From the IMG/VR virus record IMGVR_UViG_3300037507_002920, positions 1 to 64,000 of that record: DNA of 64,000 nucleotides, one strand, 5' to 3'. Source of the DNA: a virus. Positions 9,449-18,675 of the stretch are shown piece by piece (position 1 is the first letter of the stretch; each line of letters opens with the position of its first letter). Under the pieces are notes generated by a model. The model was not told where the DNA came from. It saw only the letters and a list, made by a program, of their open reading frames with translations, and did not search any database. Both the position numbers and the translations under genes were made by a program.

Positions 9449-10669
9449 ATGAAAAAAATAAAAATATTAGCAATCGCACCCGACATACATGGTGTTGGTA
9501 AATATAGAATACTTGACCCTTTTAAATATATTGGTGATAATTATTCCAATGAATTTCATATAGACATATCTTTTAACGTTACAGAAGGTGATGAATTTTT
9601 TAAAAACTATGATATTGTAGTTTTTCATAGTTTTATTCACCAAAAAACTCACGAAGAAAACATAGAAAGAATTAATTTTTTGAAATCACAAGGAATTAAA
9701 GTTGTAATGGATATTGACGATTTTTGGTCACCCGACCATAGACATCCAATGTACTTAGCAATTAAAGAAAGTCAATTACCGAAAAAAAAATTGGAGTTGA
9801 TGAAACTATCGAATTATGTAACATGTACAACTGAATTTTTCGCTAATAATATAAAAAATAGAACGGGTAACAAGAATGTGGTTGTGTTTCCTAACGCCAT
9901 AGATTCTAATGAATCTCAATTTCAACCAAAACCAACAAATTCTAATAAAATTAGGTTTGGTTGGTTAGGGGGTTCAAGTCACTTACACGACTTAGAGTTA
10001 TTAGGTGATGGAATATCAGTAATAACAACTAATTATGATAACGTACAGTTTGTTTTATGTGGTTTTGATTTGAGAGGAAATGTTACAGAATTTAATTCTA
10101 AAACAGGAGAAAAAAGAACAAGACCAATTAAACCAGAGGAAACGGTGTGGTTTAAATATGAAAAAATATTCACAAATAATTATAAAAGTGTTGATGGTGA
10201 ATATAAATCATATTTAATGAATTTTACCGAATCACCTGAAATTGATACGTCAAATATGAAATATAGAAGAGTTTGGACTCAACCAATTAATAATTATGGT
10301 AATAACTATAATTTATTTGATGTATCTTTGGCTCCTGTATTAGAAACAGAATTTAACGCAAACAAATCACAATTAAAAGTAATAGAATCTGGTTTTCACA
10401 AAAAACCAATTATTGCGAGTGAAACCGAACCATATACTTTTGACTTAAAAAATGCGTATAAAGATGGAAATTTTCTTAAAGAAGGTAACGCATTAACTGT
10501 ACCTCAAAAGAAAAGTCATAAATTGTGGGCAAAGTATATGAAATTACTAATCGAAAATCCAAATATGATAGAAGATTTGGGTAATAGATTATATGAAACA
10601 GTTAAAGACAAATATTCATTACAAAAAGTATGTAAGGATAGAATCGAATTTTTCAAATCAATTATTTAA
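9449..10669 (+). CDS. GT-B fold glycosyltransferase
   Basis: 406 residues from ATG 9449. The N-terminal Rossmann half opens KIKILAIAPDIHGVGKYRI and carries a VMDIDDFWSP motif. The C-terminal half contains RFGWLGGSSHLHDL and later FDVSLAPV, with KVIESGFHKKPIIASE in the position of the nucleotide-sugar-binding E-x7-E region of family 4-type enzymes. It transfers a sugar from an activated donor, but donor and acceptor are unknown. It is the first of three glycosyltransferases in this half of the window. Virion or host glycan modification is inferred. Confidence 0.75.
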   Translation: MKKIKILAIAPDIHGVGKYRILDPFKYIGDNYSNEFHIDISFNVTEGDEFFKNYDIVVFHSFIHQKTHEENIERINFLKSQGIKVVMDIDDFWSPDHRHPMYLAIKESQLPKKKLELMKLSNYVTCTTEFFANNIKNRTGNKNVVVFPNAIDSNESQFQPKPTNSNKIRFGWLGGSSHLHDLELLGDGISVITTNYDNVQFVLCGFDLRGNVTEFNSKTGEKRTRPIKPEETVWFKYEKIFTNNYKSVDGEYKSYLMNFTESPEIDTSNMKYRRVWTQPINNYGNNYNLFDVSLAPVLETEFNANKSQLKVIESGFHKKPIIASETEPYTFDLKNAYKDGNFLKEGNALTVPQKKSHKLWAKYMKLLIENPNMIEDLGNRLYETVKDKYSLQKVCKDRIEFFKSII

Positions 10670-10696
10670 ACTTAAAAAAAACAAAAAAACAAAAAA

Positions 10697-10930
10697 ATGC
10701 ATTATTTAGTTACAGTCGGTTACGAAACCGAAAATTTAGACAGAAATGGTAATCCAAGATTACAAAAATTAAAGTACATTGTTGAAGCGGATTCTGTTGA
10801 AGAAGCGACACTTGTTGTTTCAAAATACAGGTCTGGTGACATGAGAGCGTCAGAAAGTTTGGCAATTGTAAAAATGCCAATTGAATGTATTATCGACCAA
10901 AAAAACACACCCGAATATTATAAAAAATAA
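10697..10930 (+). CDS. Small conserved protein, DUF4494-like (weak)
   Basis: 77 residues. The pattern MHYLVTVGYETE, then KYIVEADSVEEATLVVSKY and a conserved IVKMPIECII, resembles the small Bacteroidota family DUF4494, whose members open with a beta strand and an EA-rich helix. Function is unknown. The leader is almost pure A (AAAAAAC repeats), as usual for Bacteroidota genes without a Shine-Dalgarno site. It stands between the glycosyltransferase and the HD-like gene. Confidence 0.5.
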   Translation: MHYLVTVGYETENLDRNGNPRLQKLKYIVEADSVEEATLVVSKYRSGDMRASESLAIVKMPIECIIDQKNTPEYYKK

Positions 10931-10935
10931 AAAAA

Positions 10936-11508
10936 ATGTTGAATAAAGAACAAATTGAATCAAACAAAAGTAAATTTTTAGAAACAAATTCTAGATATAA
11001 AATCTTTAATCAAGACCTATTAGATTTTTTAGGTGAAGAATATTTCATAGCACCATCTTCATTGTCTTTAGATATGTTTGGGTGTTATCCTGGTGGATTG
11101 TTAAATGTGTGTTTTAAGGCGGCAAAATATGCAATAAAAACAAATGACATTTTACCTGATAACATGAAACAAAATCCAACTTCAATACTTAAATGTGTTT
11201 TTTTATCACAGATTGGAAAAAGTTTTTTATTTAAACCAAATCCAAGTGAATGGCACAGAAAAAATTTGGGGAAAATGTATGAATTCACTGATAGTGAAGT
11301 GTCAATGAAATCAAATGAAAGGTCCATTCATTATATTTTAAAATTTGGCATTCAATTATCTGAAGAAGAATTTCAAACAATTTTAAATTCAGATAAAGAA
11401 AATGAAGATAAATCAATAAAATACCGAGCATCTAATCTATCAAATGTGGTTAGAATAGGTTTTGAACTAGCAATATTAGAAGAAAAAAATGCACAAAAAT
11501 CAAATTGA
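10936..11508 (+). CDS. Degenerate HD-domain protein
   Basis: 190 residues with the layout of HD-superfamily phosphohydrolases: GCYPGGLLNVCFKAAKYAI (first metal site), LKCVFLSQIGKSFLF (HD site) and the flanking PSEWHRKNLGKMYEF. In active relatives the pattern is GGLxxHS and LLHDIGK. Here the expected first His is Asn57 and the His-Asp pair is Ser91-Gln92, so metal binding is probably lost. A role as a binding or scaffold protein replacing hydrolysis is inferred. It overlaps the dUTPase gene by 20 bases. Confidence 0.6.
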   Translation: MLNKEQIESNKSKFLETNSRYKIFNQDLLDFLGEEYFIAPSSLSLDMFGCYPGGLLNVCFKAAKYAIKTNDILPDNMKQNPTSILKCVFLSQIGKSFLFKPNPSEWHRKNLGKMYEFTDSEVSMKSNERSIHYILKFGIQLSEEEFQTILNSDKENEDKSIKYRASNLSNVVRIGFELAILEEKNAQKSN

Positions 11509-12094
11509 AGATTATATTAAAAAATTGCAAGAGTTAGAAAAATCAATTTTGCAAGAAGAAAAAACCGATTCGTCTTTTATGGATGAATTGAACTCGCTTT
11601 TATCTAATTTAGGTGATGACATAAAAGGACAAATAACTCGAGATGTTAATAAATTTGAAGTAAAAGTAAAAAAATTAAACAAAAACGCGGTTATCCCCAA
11701 ATACGCTAAAGATGGTGATGCTGGTATGGATTTAGTTGCAACTTCAATAATATCAAACACCACTTTTGATGTAACCTATGGAACAGGTATTGCAATGGAA
11801 ATACCAAAAGGTTATGTTGGTCTCGTTTTTCCTCGTTCATCGATAAGGAAAACCGATTTGTCATTAACTAATTGTGTTGGAGTAATTGATAGTGGATATA
11901 GAGGAGAAATTCAGGCAACATTTAAAAAGGTTTTTGGCAAAAACGATATAAGAATAGATGAAATGGATTATAAAGTTGGAGATAGAATTGCACAAATAAT
12001 GATTATTCCATACCCATCTGTTACGTTTATTGAATCTGATGAGTTATCTGATTCTGAACGAGGAGAAGGTGGTTTTGGTAGTACAGGTAAATAA
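11489..12094 (+). CDS. dut: dUTPase with N-terminal extension
   Basis: 201 residues, about 50 longer than a typical trimeric dUTP diphosphatase. All five motifs are present: DAGMDL (77-82), PRSS (115-118), GVIDSGYRGE (131-140), GDRIAQ (164-169) and the Gly-rich RGEGGFGSTGK arm (191-201). The enzyme hydrolyses dUTP to dUMP, keeping uracil out of phage DNA and feeding thymidylate synthesis. The first 55 residues form a charged coiled-coil-like helix absent from ordinary dUTPases. It overlaps the end of the HD-like gene by 20 bases, suggesting coupled expression. dCMP deaminase elsewhere in the window belongs to the same pathway. Confidence 0.93.
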   Translation: MHKNQIEDYIKKLQELEKSILQEEKTDSSFMDELNSLLSNLGDDIKGQITRDVNKFEVKVKKLNKNAVIPKYAKDGDAGMDLVATSIISNTTFDVTYGTGIAMEIPKGYVGLVFPRSSIRKTDLSLTNCVGVIDSGYRGEIQATFKKVFGKNDIRIDEMDYKVGDRIAQIMIIPYPSVTFIESDELSDSERGEGGFGSTGK

Positions 12095-12120
12095 ACAATT
12101 AAAATATAAACATTAATAAC

Positions 12121-12837
12121 TTGAGAAAGACATTATCAAAAATACCGGTAAATATAGAAGAAAGACAAACACCTAAAAAACAAAGAATTAGAGATATTAT
12201 CAAACAACCAAAAGAGAAATTTTTAACAAAAAACCAAGAAGAATATTGGAATACTCTTACTAATAATGAAATAACTCTATGTTTTGGTCCCGCGGGTGTT
12301 GGTAAATCTTATATTGCTATGAAAAGAGCAATTGATTTGTTATGGGATGATAAAAATAAATATGAAAAAATAATTATAGTTAGACCAGCTGTTGAGGCAG
12401 AAGAAAAATTAGGTTCATTACCTGGTGGTTTAGAAGAAAAATTAGACCCATATATTTACCCATCATATTATTTATTAAATAAAATAATAGGTAAAGATGC
12501 TAGAGAAAAATTAAAAGATGAGGGGTTCATTGAAATAGCGGCATTGGCTTACATGAGAGGATGGAATGTTGACAATACTATTTTAGTATTTGAAGAAGCA
12601 CAGAACACAACACCATCTCAAATGAAGCTCTTATTAACAAGAATAGGTTTTAATTCTAAATTTTTCATTTCTGGAGATTTAGAACAATCAGATAAATTTA
12701 AAGATAGAACCAAAACTGGTTTATACGACGCAAAAGTAAGATTAGGTGATTTACCAAATGTTGGTATTTTTGAATTTGATGATAGAGATATTGTTAGAAA
12801 TCCAATAATTACCGAAATCTTGAGAAGATACGATTAG
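12121..12837 (+). CDS. phoH: PhoH-like ATPase
   Basis: 238 residues. Walker A is GPAGVGKS (56-63), followed by IIIVRPAVEAEEKLGSLPG, Walker B ILVFEEAQN (154-162) and the GDLEQSD sensor, all hallmarks of PhoH. The usual D of DEAQN is E here. PhoH is common in large phages and is linked to RNA metabolism and phosphate stress, with no agreed phage function. The start is TTG 12121: no ATG fits upstream of the helical N-terminus, and the leader is A-rich. It stands alone after dut and before the HAD-like gene. Confidence 0.9.
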   Translation: MRKTLSKIPVNIEERQTPKKQRIRDIIKQPKEKFLTKNQEEYWNTLTNNEITLCFGPAGVGKSYIAMKRAIDLLWDDKNKYEKIIIVRPAVEAEEKLGSLPGGLEEKLDPYIYPSYYLLNKIIGKDAREKLKDEGFIEIAALAYMRGWNVDNTILVFEEAQNTTPSQMKLLLTRIGFNSKFFISGDLEQSDKFKDRTKTGLYDAKVRLGDLPNVGIFEFDDRDIVRNPIITEILRRYD

Positions 12838-12874
12838 ACTTTACACACTATAGTTTTATTACTATATTGTAAGT

Positions 12875-13561
12875 ATGGAAATATTTGTAAGTATTGATGG
12901 TGTTCTTAGAAATACCGTTCAAAAATTTGATTACCACTATAAAGATTATTTCTTAAATACTGAATCAACGGAAGAAGAAACTTTTGAATATTCGGTTAAA
13001 ACAAAACCTGTTTCATTTCAAAAGATAATTAATTCATATTCTTTTCAATCAATTGATGAATTCAATAAATTCCTTTACTTTGATTTCCCAATTGAAATCT
13101 TTGGTCATGGTGGTTTATCTTATAATCAAGCGGCTACCGATTTAAACAAATTAATTGTTGAACATTCAGATTGTCGTTTTACTTTAGTTGGTTTAAATGA
13201 AAAAGGGAAAGCCAAATCTGCTTCCCTTTTTTTTATATCAAAAAATGGAATAATGATGGACCAAATTATTTTTTCAAATAATTCACAAATTGATAATTTA
13301 TGGAAAAAATGCGATGTGTGGATAACCGAAGATTTTGACGTAATCTATAAATGCCCAAAAAATAAAAAAGTAATTAAATTTAATACATATTACAATAATC
13401 ACTACAAAATTCAATTAGAAATTAGTAAATTATCAGAAATAAACAAATTATGGTTGAAATTTTCGGAAAAAACTATTACATCGATGTTGATGGGATTAGT
13501 CAAACGTGTCAAACGGGCTATGAAATTAAAAATGAAGATGGTACAACAACATCAGAAATAA
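12875..13561 (+). CDS. HAD-like protein lacking the nucleophile Asp, with an overlapping tail
   Basis: 228 residues. The N-terminus FVSIDGVLRNT resembles HAD motif I (normally DxDGVLRNT), but the first, nucleophilic Asp is Ser. The second half (WITEDFDVIYKCPKNKKVIKFNTYYN) fits the acidic motif and C-terminal strand of phage 5'-nucleotidase-like HAD proteins. The last 38 residues are basic and are read from DNA that also encodes the next protein in another frame (112-base overlap). The conserved part therefore probably ends near 13449, and the tail may be non-functional or reflect a frameshift. Confidence 0.5.
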   Translation: MEIFVSIDGVLRNTVQKFDYHYKDYFLNTESTEEETFEYSVKTKPVSFQKIINSYSFQSIDEFNKFLYFDFPIEIFGHGGLSYNQAATDLNKLIVEHSDCRFTLVGLNEKGKAKSASLFFISKNGIMMDQIIFSNNSQIDNLWKKCDVWITEDFDVIYKCPKNKKVIKFNTYYNNHYKIQLEISKLSEINKLWLKFSEKTITSMLMGLVKRVKRAMKLKMKMVQQHQK

Positions 13562-13731
13562 ATTTATTTAAATACGAAATAATAAAATCTTGTGTTGAAC
13601 GAGTTTTGAGTGAGTTTACAGAAGTTGATAATGAATTGGGCGTTTTCGCTGAAAACAGTTTAACAATATCATTTAAAATTGCTTTTAATACATTAATAAA
13701 ATACAATATCTTAATATCTGAAGATGAATAA
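13450..13731 (+). CDS. Small protein of unknown function
   Basis: 93 residues from ATG 13450. The N-terminus VEIFGKNYYIDVDGISQTCQTG is beta-like and the rest helical (FKYEIIKSCVERVLSEF). Codon choice and composition look like a real gene, unlike the overlapping tail of the HAD-like frame. A one-base insertion near 13446 would join the two genes into one frame. It overlaps the next gene by 8 bases. The family is not recognised. Confidence 0.5.
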   Translation: MVEIFGKNYYIDVDGISQTCQTGYEIKNEDGTTTSEINLFKYEIIKSCVERVLSEFTEVDNELGVFAENSLTISFKIAFNTLIKYNILISEDE

Positions 13732-14827
13732 AAATAATCAAAATATAGAAAAACTATCAAATTCTTTAGAAAATTTATATAATAAAACAAATATTATATA
13801 TTTTTTAGTTTATGATACTAAAAATAATCCAAGAGCATCCGTAAAATACATATATGATTTGGCGAGTACTCTAAAAAATGAAAATTTTAACGTTAAAATT
13901 TTAGTTGAAGATAAAACATACTCTGGTGTATCACAATGGTTAGGTGATAAATATTCGGATTTAGAAGTTGTAACCATTAAAGATGATAGAGTTGAAATTA
14001 AAATTGAAGACATTATTGTTGTACCAGAATATTACTCAAATGTTTTAGAATCATTATCTAACATAAGATGTGTAAAAATTATGTTAGTTCAACAAAAAGA
14101 ATACATTTTTGAAACATTACCAATTGGTAGTAGATGGTCAGATTATGGTTTTGATAGGGTAATAACTACAACTGAATTTTCAAAAAAATATATAAACAAT
14201 TTATTTAATGAATGTTTGGTACATATTATTCCACCAATAATAGGGGATGAGTTTTCTAAAAATGAAAAATTATCGAAACCAGTTGTTGCTATTTTATGTA
14301 AAGACAGGTCAATAAATAAAAAAATAATTTCAGAATTTTATATAAAATACCCACATTTACGATGGGTCACATTTAGAGACATGATTAACATGTCGTATGT
14401 TGATTTTGCAAATGGTTTAAAAGAATGTATGGTATCAGTATGGGTTGATGATGATTCTACTTTTGGTACCTTTCCGTTAGAATCAATGAAATGCGGTGTG
14501 CCTGTCGTTGGAAAAATACCAAAAAACGAACCCGATTGGTTATCTGAAAATGGAATGTGGACTTACGATGAATCTAAAATTGTTGAAATTTTAGGGACAT
14601 ATGTTACCGCTTGGTTGGAAGGAATCGAAATTAATGATGATGTTAAACAAAAAATGAAAGACACATTATTACCGTATTCAACCGATATCACCAAAAATCA
14701 TATTGTAAATATTTTTGAATCATTTATAAATAAAAGAATTGAAGCAATTGAAAAAAGCATAAATAAACTAAAAGAAGAATTTGATGTTATTTTAAATTCT
14801 GATGACGAAACTAAACAAGTACAATGA
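13724..14827 (+). CDS. GT-B glycosyltransferase (GT4-like)
   Basis: 367 residues. A leader of about 20 residues precedes IIYFLVYDTKNNPRASVKYI, the usual N-terminal Rossmann start with the small-residue loop. The C-terminal half has STFGTFPLESMKCGVPVVGKIP, the classic nucleotide-sugar-binding E-x7-E region of GT4-type enzymes. It overlaps both neighbours (8 bases before, 4 bases after), so it is translated together with the GT-A enzyme that follows. Donor and acceptor are unknown. Confidence 0.8.
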   Translation: MNKNNQNIEKLSNSLENLYNKTNIIYFLVYDTKNNPRASVKYIYDLASTLKNENFNVKILVEDKTYSGVSQWLGDKYSDLEVVTIKDDRVEIKIEDIIVVPEYYSNVLESLSNIRCVKIMLVQQKEYIFETLPIGSRWSDYGFDRVITTTEFSKKYINNLFNECLVHIIPPIIGDEFSKNEKLSKPVVAILCKDRSINKKIISEFYIKYPHLRWVTFRDMINMSYVDFANGLKECMVSVWVDDDSTFGTFPLESMKCGVPVVGKIPKNEPDWLSENGMWTYDESKIVEILGTYVTAWLEGIEINDDVKQKMKDTLLPYSTDITKNHIVNIFESFINKRIEAIEKSINKLKEEFDVILNSDDETKQVQ

Positions 14828-15603
14828 AAAACATCACAATTATATTACCCGTACATAAATGGGATGAAAATTATGAGATAATGTTTAATAATGCATTTAA
14901 ATCTGTTGAAAATTTTTATAATGATGTGACATTATTAATTATTGCACCAAAAAATTTATTATCAAAAATAAAAATTGAACAAACTAATTTAGAACATAAG
15001 TTAATAGAAAATAAAGGTAAAACTGATTTTTGTAGTCAAGTAAATTTAGGTATAGATAATTGCGAAACCGAGTGGTTTTCGATTTTAGAAATTGATGATG
15101 AATACAATAAAAATTGGTTAAATTTAGTTACAAGTTATTCCAATGAAAATCCAGATGTTGATGTGTTTCTTTCATTAGTAAAAGATATTAATGTAGAAGG
15201 TAATTTTTTGAGTTACACAAATGAGGCAACGTGGGCATACGGATTTACTGATAAACAAGGATTTTTAAACAATGAGGCTCTTTTAGAATATCAAAATTTT
15301 CAAATATCTGGTGGATTATACAGAACATCAAAAATAAAAGAATACGGTAAATTAAAAGAAAATATTAAACTAACTTTTGGTTATGAATTTTTATTAAGAT
15401 TAACATTTAATAATTTAAAAATAATGACAATACCCAGAGTTGGATATCAACATGTTAATTTTAGAGACGACTCGTTATTTTGGAATTACAAAAATTCTGA
15501 AAATGATAAATTAAGTCCAAACGAAGTTAAATTTTGGTTAGATACCGCCAAAAAAGAATTTTTCTTTAAAAACGTAAGAGATATAAATTATGTAGAAAAC
15601 TAA
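14824..15603 (+). CDS. GT-A glycosyltransferase (GT2-like)
   Basis: 259 residues. ITIILPVHKWDENYEIMFNNAFKSV is the GT2 opening strand and loop. NKGKTDFCSQVNLGI and WFSILEIDDEYN place the metal-binding acidic motif (IDDE in place of DxD) at about residue 97. The later SGGLYRTSKIKEYG matches the acceptor-side segment of GT2 enzymes. It follows the GT4-like enzyme with a 4-base ATGA overlap and precedes the sigma factor gene by one base. Probably both transferases act on the same glycan. Confidence 0.75.
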   Translation: MKNITIILPVHKWDENYEIMFNNAFKSVENFYNDVTLLIIAPKNLLSKIKIEQTNLEHKLIENKGKTDFCSQVNLGIDNCETEWFSILEIDDEYNKNWLNLVTSYSNENPDVDVFLSLVKDINVEGNFLSYTNEATWAYGFTDKQGFLNNEALLEYQNFQISGGLYRTSKIKEYGKLKENIKLTFGYEFLLRLTFNNLKIMTIPRVGYQHVNFRDDSLFWNYKNSENDKLSPNEVKFWLDTAKKEFFFKNVRDINYVEN

Positions 15604-15604
15604 A

Positions 15605-16303
15605 ATGCCCCGTAAAAGAACCCAAAAAATATATTTTGGGGAGGAACAAGAACAAGCGGTAGTAAGATATTTACAATCTGATTCCGAATATGAAAAGAAT
15701 AAGATATTCAATGAATATTTAAAAGAACCTCTCACTATAATGATTGAATCAATTATTCGACGTTATAAATTATACAGAAAAGATTTGGAATTTGAAGAGA
15801 TACATTCAGATACCATGTCATTTCTTATTACAAAAATAAACAAATTTGACCATACTAAAAATCATAAAGCATATTCTTATTTTGGTACTATTTGTAAGAA
15901 TTATTTAATGGGTAGTATACAAAAAGATACTAAAGAAACAAATAGAACGGTGTTTTATGAAGACGTTTCTACGGAATTAGAAGAAAGTCCTGAGCATTCA
16001 TATGTCATGGATGAAACTGAAATTGATTATCGAGATGTAATTATTAAATTTATTAATGATTTAGAATCATTTATTGAAAATGAAGAAATGACTGAAAATG
16101 AACAAAAATTGGGGTATGCTCTAATTGAAATTTTTAGTAACTTCGATAAAATATTCCAAATTGGAAATGGAAATAAATTCAATAAAAATTTAATTCTTCT
16201 TTCTTTAAGAGAAATGACTTCATTGTCAACAAAAGAAATAAGAACATCATTAAAGCGTTATAAAAAAATGTATGTTAATGTTGTTTTTACGTTTATAAAT
16301 TAA
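15605..16303 (+). CDS. Late-transcription sigma factor, T4 gp55-like
   Basis: 232 residues. The segment from about 65 to 120 (DTMSFLITKINKFDHTKNHKAYSYFGTICKNYLMG) has the layout of sigma-70 region 2, including aromatic and basic residues of the core-binding and -10 recognition helices, followed by IQKDTKETNR. This resembles gp55-type phage sigma factors, which redirect host RNA polymerase to short late promoters. A region 4 homologue is not evident, as in T4 gp55. Its place at the head of the baseplate module and the TATTTAT motifs before structural genes support this role. Confidence 0.7.
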   Translation: MPRKRTQKIYFGEEQEQAVVRYLQSDSEYEKNKIFNEYLKEPLTIMIESIIRRYKLYRKDLEFEEIHSDTMSFLITKINKFDHTKNHKAYSYFGTICKNYLMGSIQKDTKETNRTVFYEDVSTELEESPEHSYVMDETEIDYRDVIIKFINDLESFIENEEMTENEQKLGYALIEIFSNFDKIFQIGNGNKFNKNLILLSLREMTSLSTKEIRTSLKRYKKMYVNVVFTFIN

Positions 16304-16312
16304 TTTTTTTAC

Positions 16313-16320
16313 TATTTATA
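16313..16320 (+). promoter_or_regulatory. TATTTATA late-promoter-like motif
   Basis: TATTTATA lies 3 bases before the ATG of the 125-residue gene, in the context ACTATTTATATATATG. The same context (AACTATTTATATATATGG) precedes the portal gene on the other strand at 31621-31632. Shared identity beyond base composition suggests a functional late promoter or leader element. Confidence 0.45.
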
Positions 16321-16323
16321 TAT

Positions 16324-16701
16324 ATGAAACGTAATAAAAATCTTATATCCTTAGATACCGATTCTGCTCTTGTTTTAATGCAAGAAATTTATAATGATAT
16401 TATGGAACAAAAAACCACCGCATCTATGATTACTAAAAAAATGTTAACATTTATGAAAGATTCAGAAGATATGAGTGTAATTGGTCCAGTAATTAAAGAG
16501 CAACAAAAAATATTAAATGATTGCACTGAAAAAAAAATATCATTAGTTAAATTACAAAACGCATTATTAAAACAAACTTATGGACCAAATTCTGTGAATT
16601 CAGGAGGTAAACTTCAATTAACAGAAGAAGATAGGGTAATCTTAGAGAAATTGATGAATGATGAAGATTCGGAATCTAAGGGTGACACCTATAAAGTCTA
16701 A
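16324..16701 (+). CDS. Unknown helical protein of the baseplate module
   Basis: 125 residues, almost entirely helical, with a charged tail LTEEDRVILEKLMNDEDSE. It opens the run of baseplate genes after the sigma factor, and its stop overlaps the start of the next gene (TAATG). Size and composition fit a small assembly factor or chaperone. The family is not recognised. Confidence 0.45.
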   Translation: MKRNKNLISLDTDSALVLMQEIYNDIMEQKTTASMITKKMLTFMKDSEDMSVIGPVIKEQQKILNDCTEKKISLVKLQNALLKQTYGPNSVNSGGKLQLTEEDRVILEKLMNDEDSESKGDTYKV

Positions 16702-18674
16702 TGAGTAAAACTAAAGAAACGAAAAAAAAATTACAGGCAAAAATTGAGTCTGTAAAAAAAATAATCGACGATTCCACAGAAAAAATTGGAAACGTTGGAG
16801 ACGCTTTTCAAAAAAATATTCCTGACCCTAATGAGTTTATTGGTACTAAATTAAGTGGAATTTCTGATAAGTTAAAACTTAAAAATGACAATAAAAAAGA
16901 TATTTTTACAGAACTAATTGAGGTCGCGGAACAATTTATAACAACAAATAAAAAAACAATAAACGATAAGTTAGATAATATTTCTTTTAGTAATCCAAAT
17001 AGAAGAGGTATTAATGTTAATGTTGATAAAAATCCATCCAAAACTAAAATTAAAAGACACGCAATTTCTGCTGCTAATGTAACATTAAATCAGGCTAAAG
17101 AAATATCAATTAAGAGGTTGTCAGAAGCTTTATTCATGGGTGATGGTATATGTGGGTCAAAATCCGTTTTTAATGTTGATTCCATTCAACTTAGCCCTGA
17201 TGAATTTGATTTTTTAAATATTTTTACATTAGACCCTGATTCTACATGTGGTCAATTGGTTTATGAATCAGAATCGACAGATAAGAATAAAGAAAAACTT
17301 AACAGAAATCTTTATAATTTAATGGCAAATGGGGGAACCCATACATATACATCAAATAATGGAAATAATTTATTTACATCATCTTGGAACGTTGGGACCC
17401 AAAAATTTACATTTAGTGGTTTTACAAGAGGAACCGCGGGTGTTGTAAATGTGCAAGATTTTATTACTGATTATTATAATTCCTTAGAATATCCTGATAT
17501 CAACGATATTGTAAAACAATGTATGATGATGACTATTCAAGGTGGTTCTAGTTGTGGGGAATCCACAAAATTTACAAAATCTCTTAATTTAAATTTGAGA
17601 TTAATTGATAGATTATTAAAAATTTGTGGAGGAACAAACAAAGACCTTTTAAAAAATCAAACACCTGTTGACATGTTCGATGAAAATGACGAAGATTTAG
17701 AATTTTATTTTGACTTTGATGATGTTGAGGGAATTGATTTGGAAGATGAAGACGCAAGAAACAGAGGAGTTTTAAAGTTTAAAAGTTGTGATGATTACGA
17801 AATACCTGTTAGTGACATGCACATTGAAGATTTTATTTTTTTATCAAGAGATAAAACCGCGCAAGATTCGATTGTACAATCTTTAGAAAATGTTGCTAGA
17901 GATGCTTCCGAGCAATCCGGTGGTTCACTATCGATTAGTGTTTTATTAGATGGTCTATTAAATAATTTTATACTTTATATACCTAAAGTTTTAATAATGT
18001 CTGTTTTATCTGCAAAAATATTTTTACCACTTATAATTTTATATAAAATATTTAAATCATTGGCGGTAAATGTTTATTTAAGTGCACAAGAATTAATCAA
18101 AAAATTTAAAAACGCGATTAGCAAAATCGTGTCAGATTTATTTTGGTTATTTATTAGGGAATTTTGGAGACTTATTAAGATTGATTTGTTATCGTTTGTA
18201 AACGAGGTGGTTCAAAGAATATTAAAAAACAAATATAAGAGATATCTTTTAATAATAACATCATTAATCGCTCTTTTAAAGAAAATATTAGAGAGTGAAA
18301 TTGATAATTGTTATGCAATTTTTCAGACAATATTAACCACCATAGAAGGTGCGCTTTCTCAAAGACTTAGTGTTTCGGTACCCTCATTATTATTACTTTT
18401 TTCAGATAAACTACCAGGTTATAGTCAAGATAGGGCGTTTATGAATATTATGAATAGATTAGAATCGTCAGGAATACCCACAGGACCCTTATTTGGTGAA
18501 TCTAATGATATTGGTAATTTAGTTAAATCCATAATTGATGGACATACAGAAGAGGAAGATGCAAATTCATTTATTAAAATTGTTTTACAAGGAGGGACAT
18601 TACCCGGTCCACCTTTAGCCGGTGGCGCAATTATCCCACCTGGGTTTATATCGGGAGTTGGAAAAAAATTCTAA
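16701..18674 (+). CDS. Large virion protein with hydrophobic C-terminal half
   Basis: 657 residues. The first 130 are charged and helical, then a Cys-containing domain (LFMGDGICGSKSVF, ICGGTNKDLL), an acidic stretch (330-355) and a hydrophobic helical region at about 420-560 with several potential membrane-spanning segments (NNFILYIPKVLIMSVLSAK). The tail is Gly/Pro-rich (GGTLPGPPLAGGAIIPPGF). No signal peptide. It lies in the baseplate module before the OB-fold protein. It could be a baseplate or tail-tip protein that enters the envelope at infection; this is inference. Confidence 0.5.
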   Translation: MSKTKETKKKLQAKIESVKKIIDDSTEKIGNVGDAFQKNIPDPNEFIGTKLSGISDKLKLKNDNKKDIFTELIEVAEQFITTNKKTINDKLDNISFSNPNRRGINVNVDKNPSKTKIKRHAISAANVTLNQAKEISIKRLSEALFMGDGICGSKSVFNVDSIQLSPDEFDFLNIFTLDPDSTCGQLVYESESTDKNKEKLNRNLYNLMANGGTHTYTSNNGNNLFTSSWNVGTQKFTFSGFTRGTAGVVNVQDFITDYYNSLEYPDINDIVKQCMMMTIQGGSSCGESTKFTKSLNLNLRLIDRLLKICGGTNKDLLKNQTPVDMFDENDEDLEFYFDFDDVEGIDLEDEDARNRGVLKFKSCDDYEIPVSDMHIEDFIFLSRDKTAQDSIVQSLENVARDASEQSGGSLSISVLLDGLLNNFILYIPKVLIMSVLSAKIFLPLIILYKIFKSLAVNVYLSAQELIKKFKNAISKIVSDLFWLFIREFWRLIKIDLLSFVNEVVQRILKNKYKRYLLIITSLIALLKKILESEIDNCYAIFQTILTTIEGALSQRLSVSVPSLLLLFSDKLPGYSQDRAFMNIMNRLESSGIPTGPLFGESNDIGNLVKSIIDGHTEEEDANSFIKIVLQGGTLPGPPLAGGAIIPPGFISGVGKKF

Positions 18675-18675
18675 T

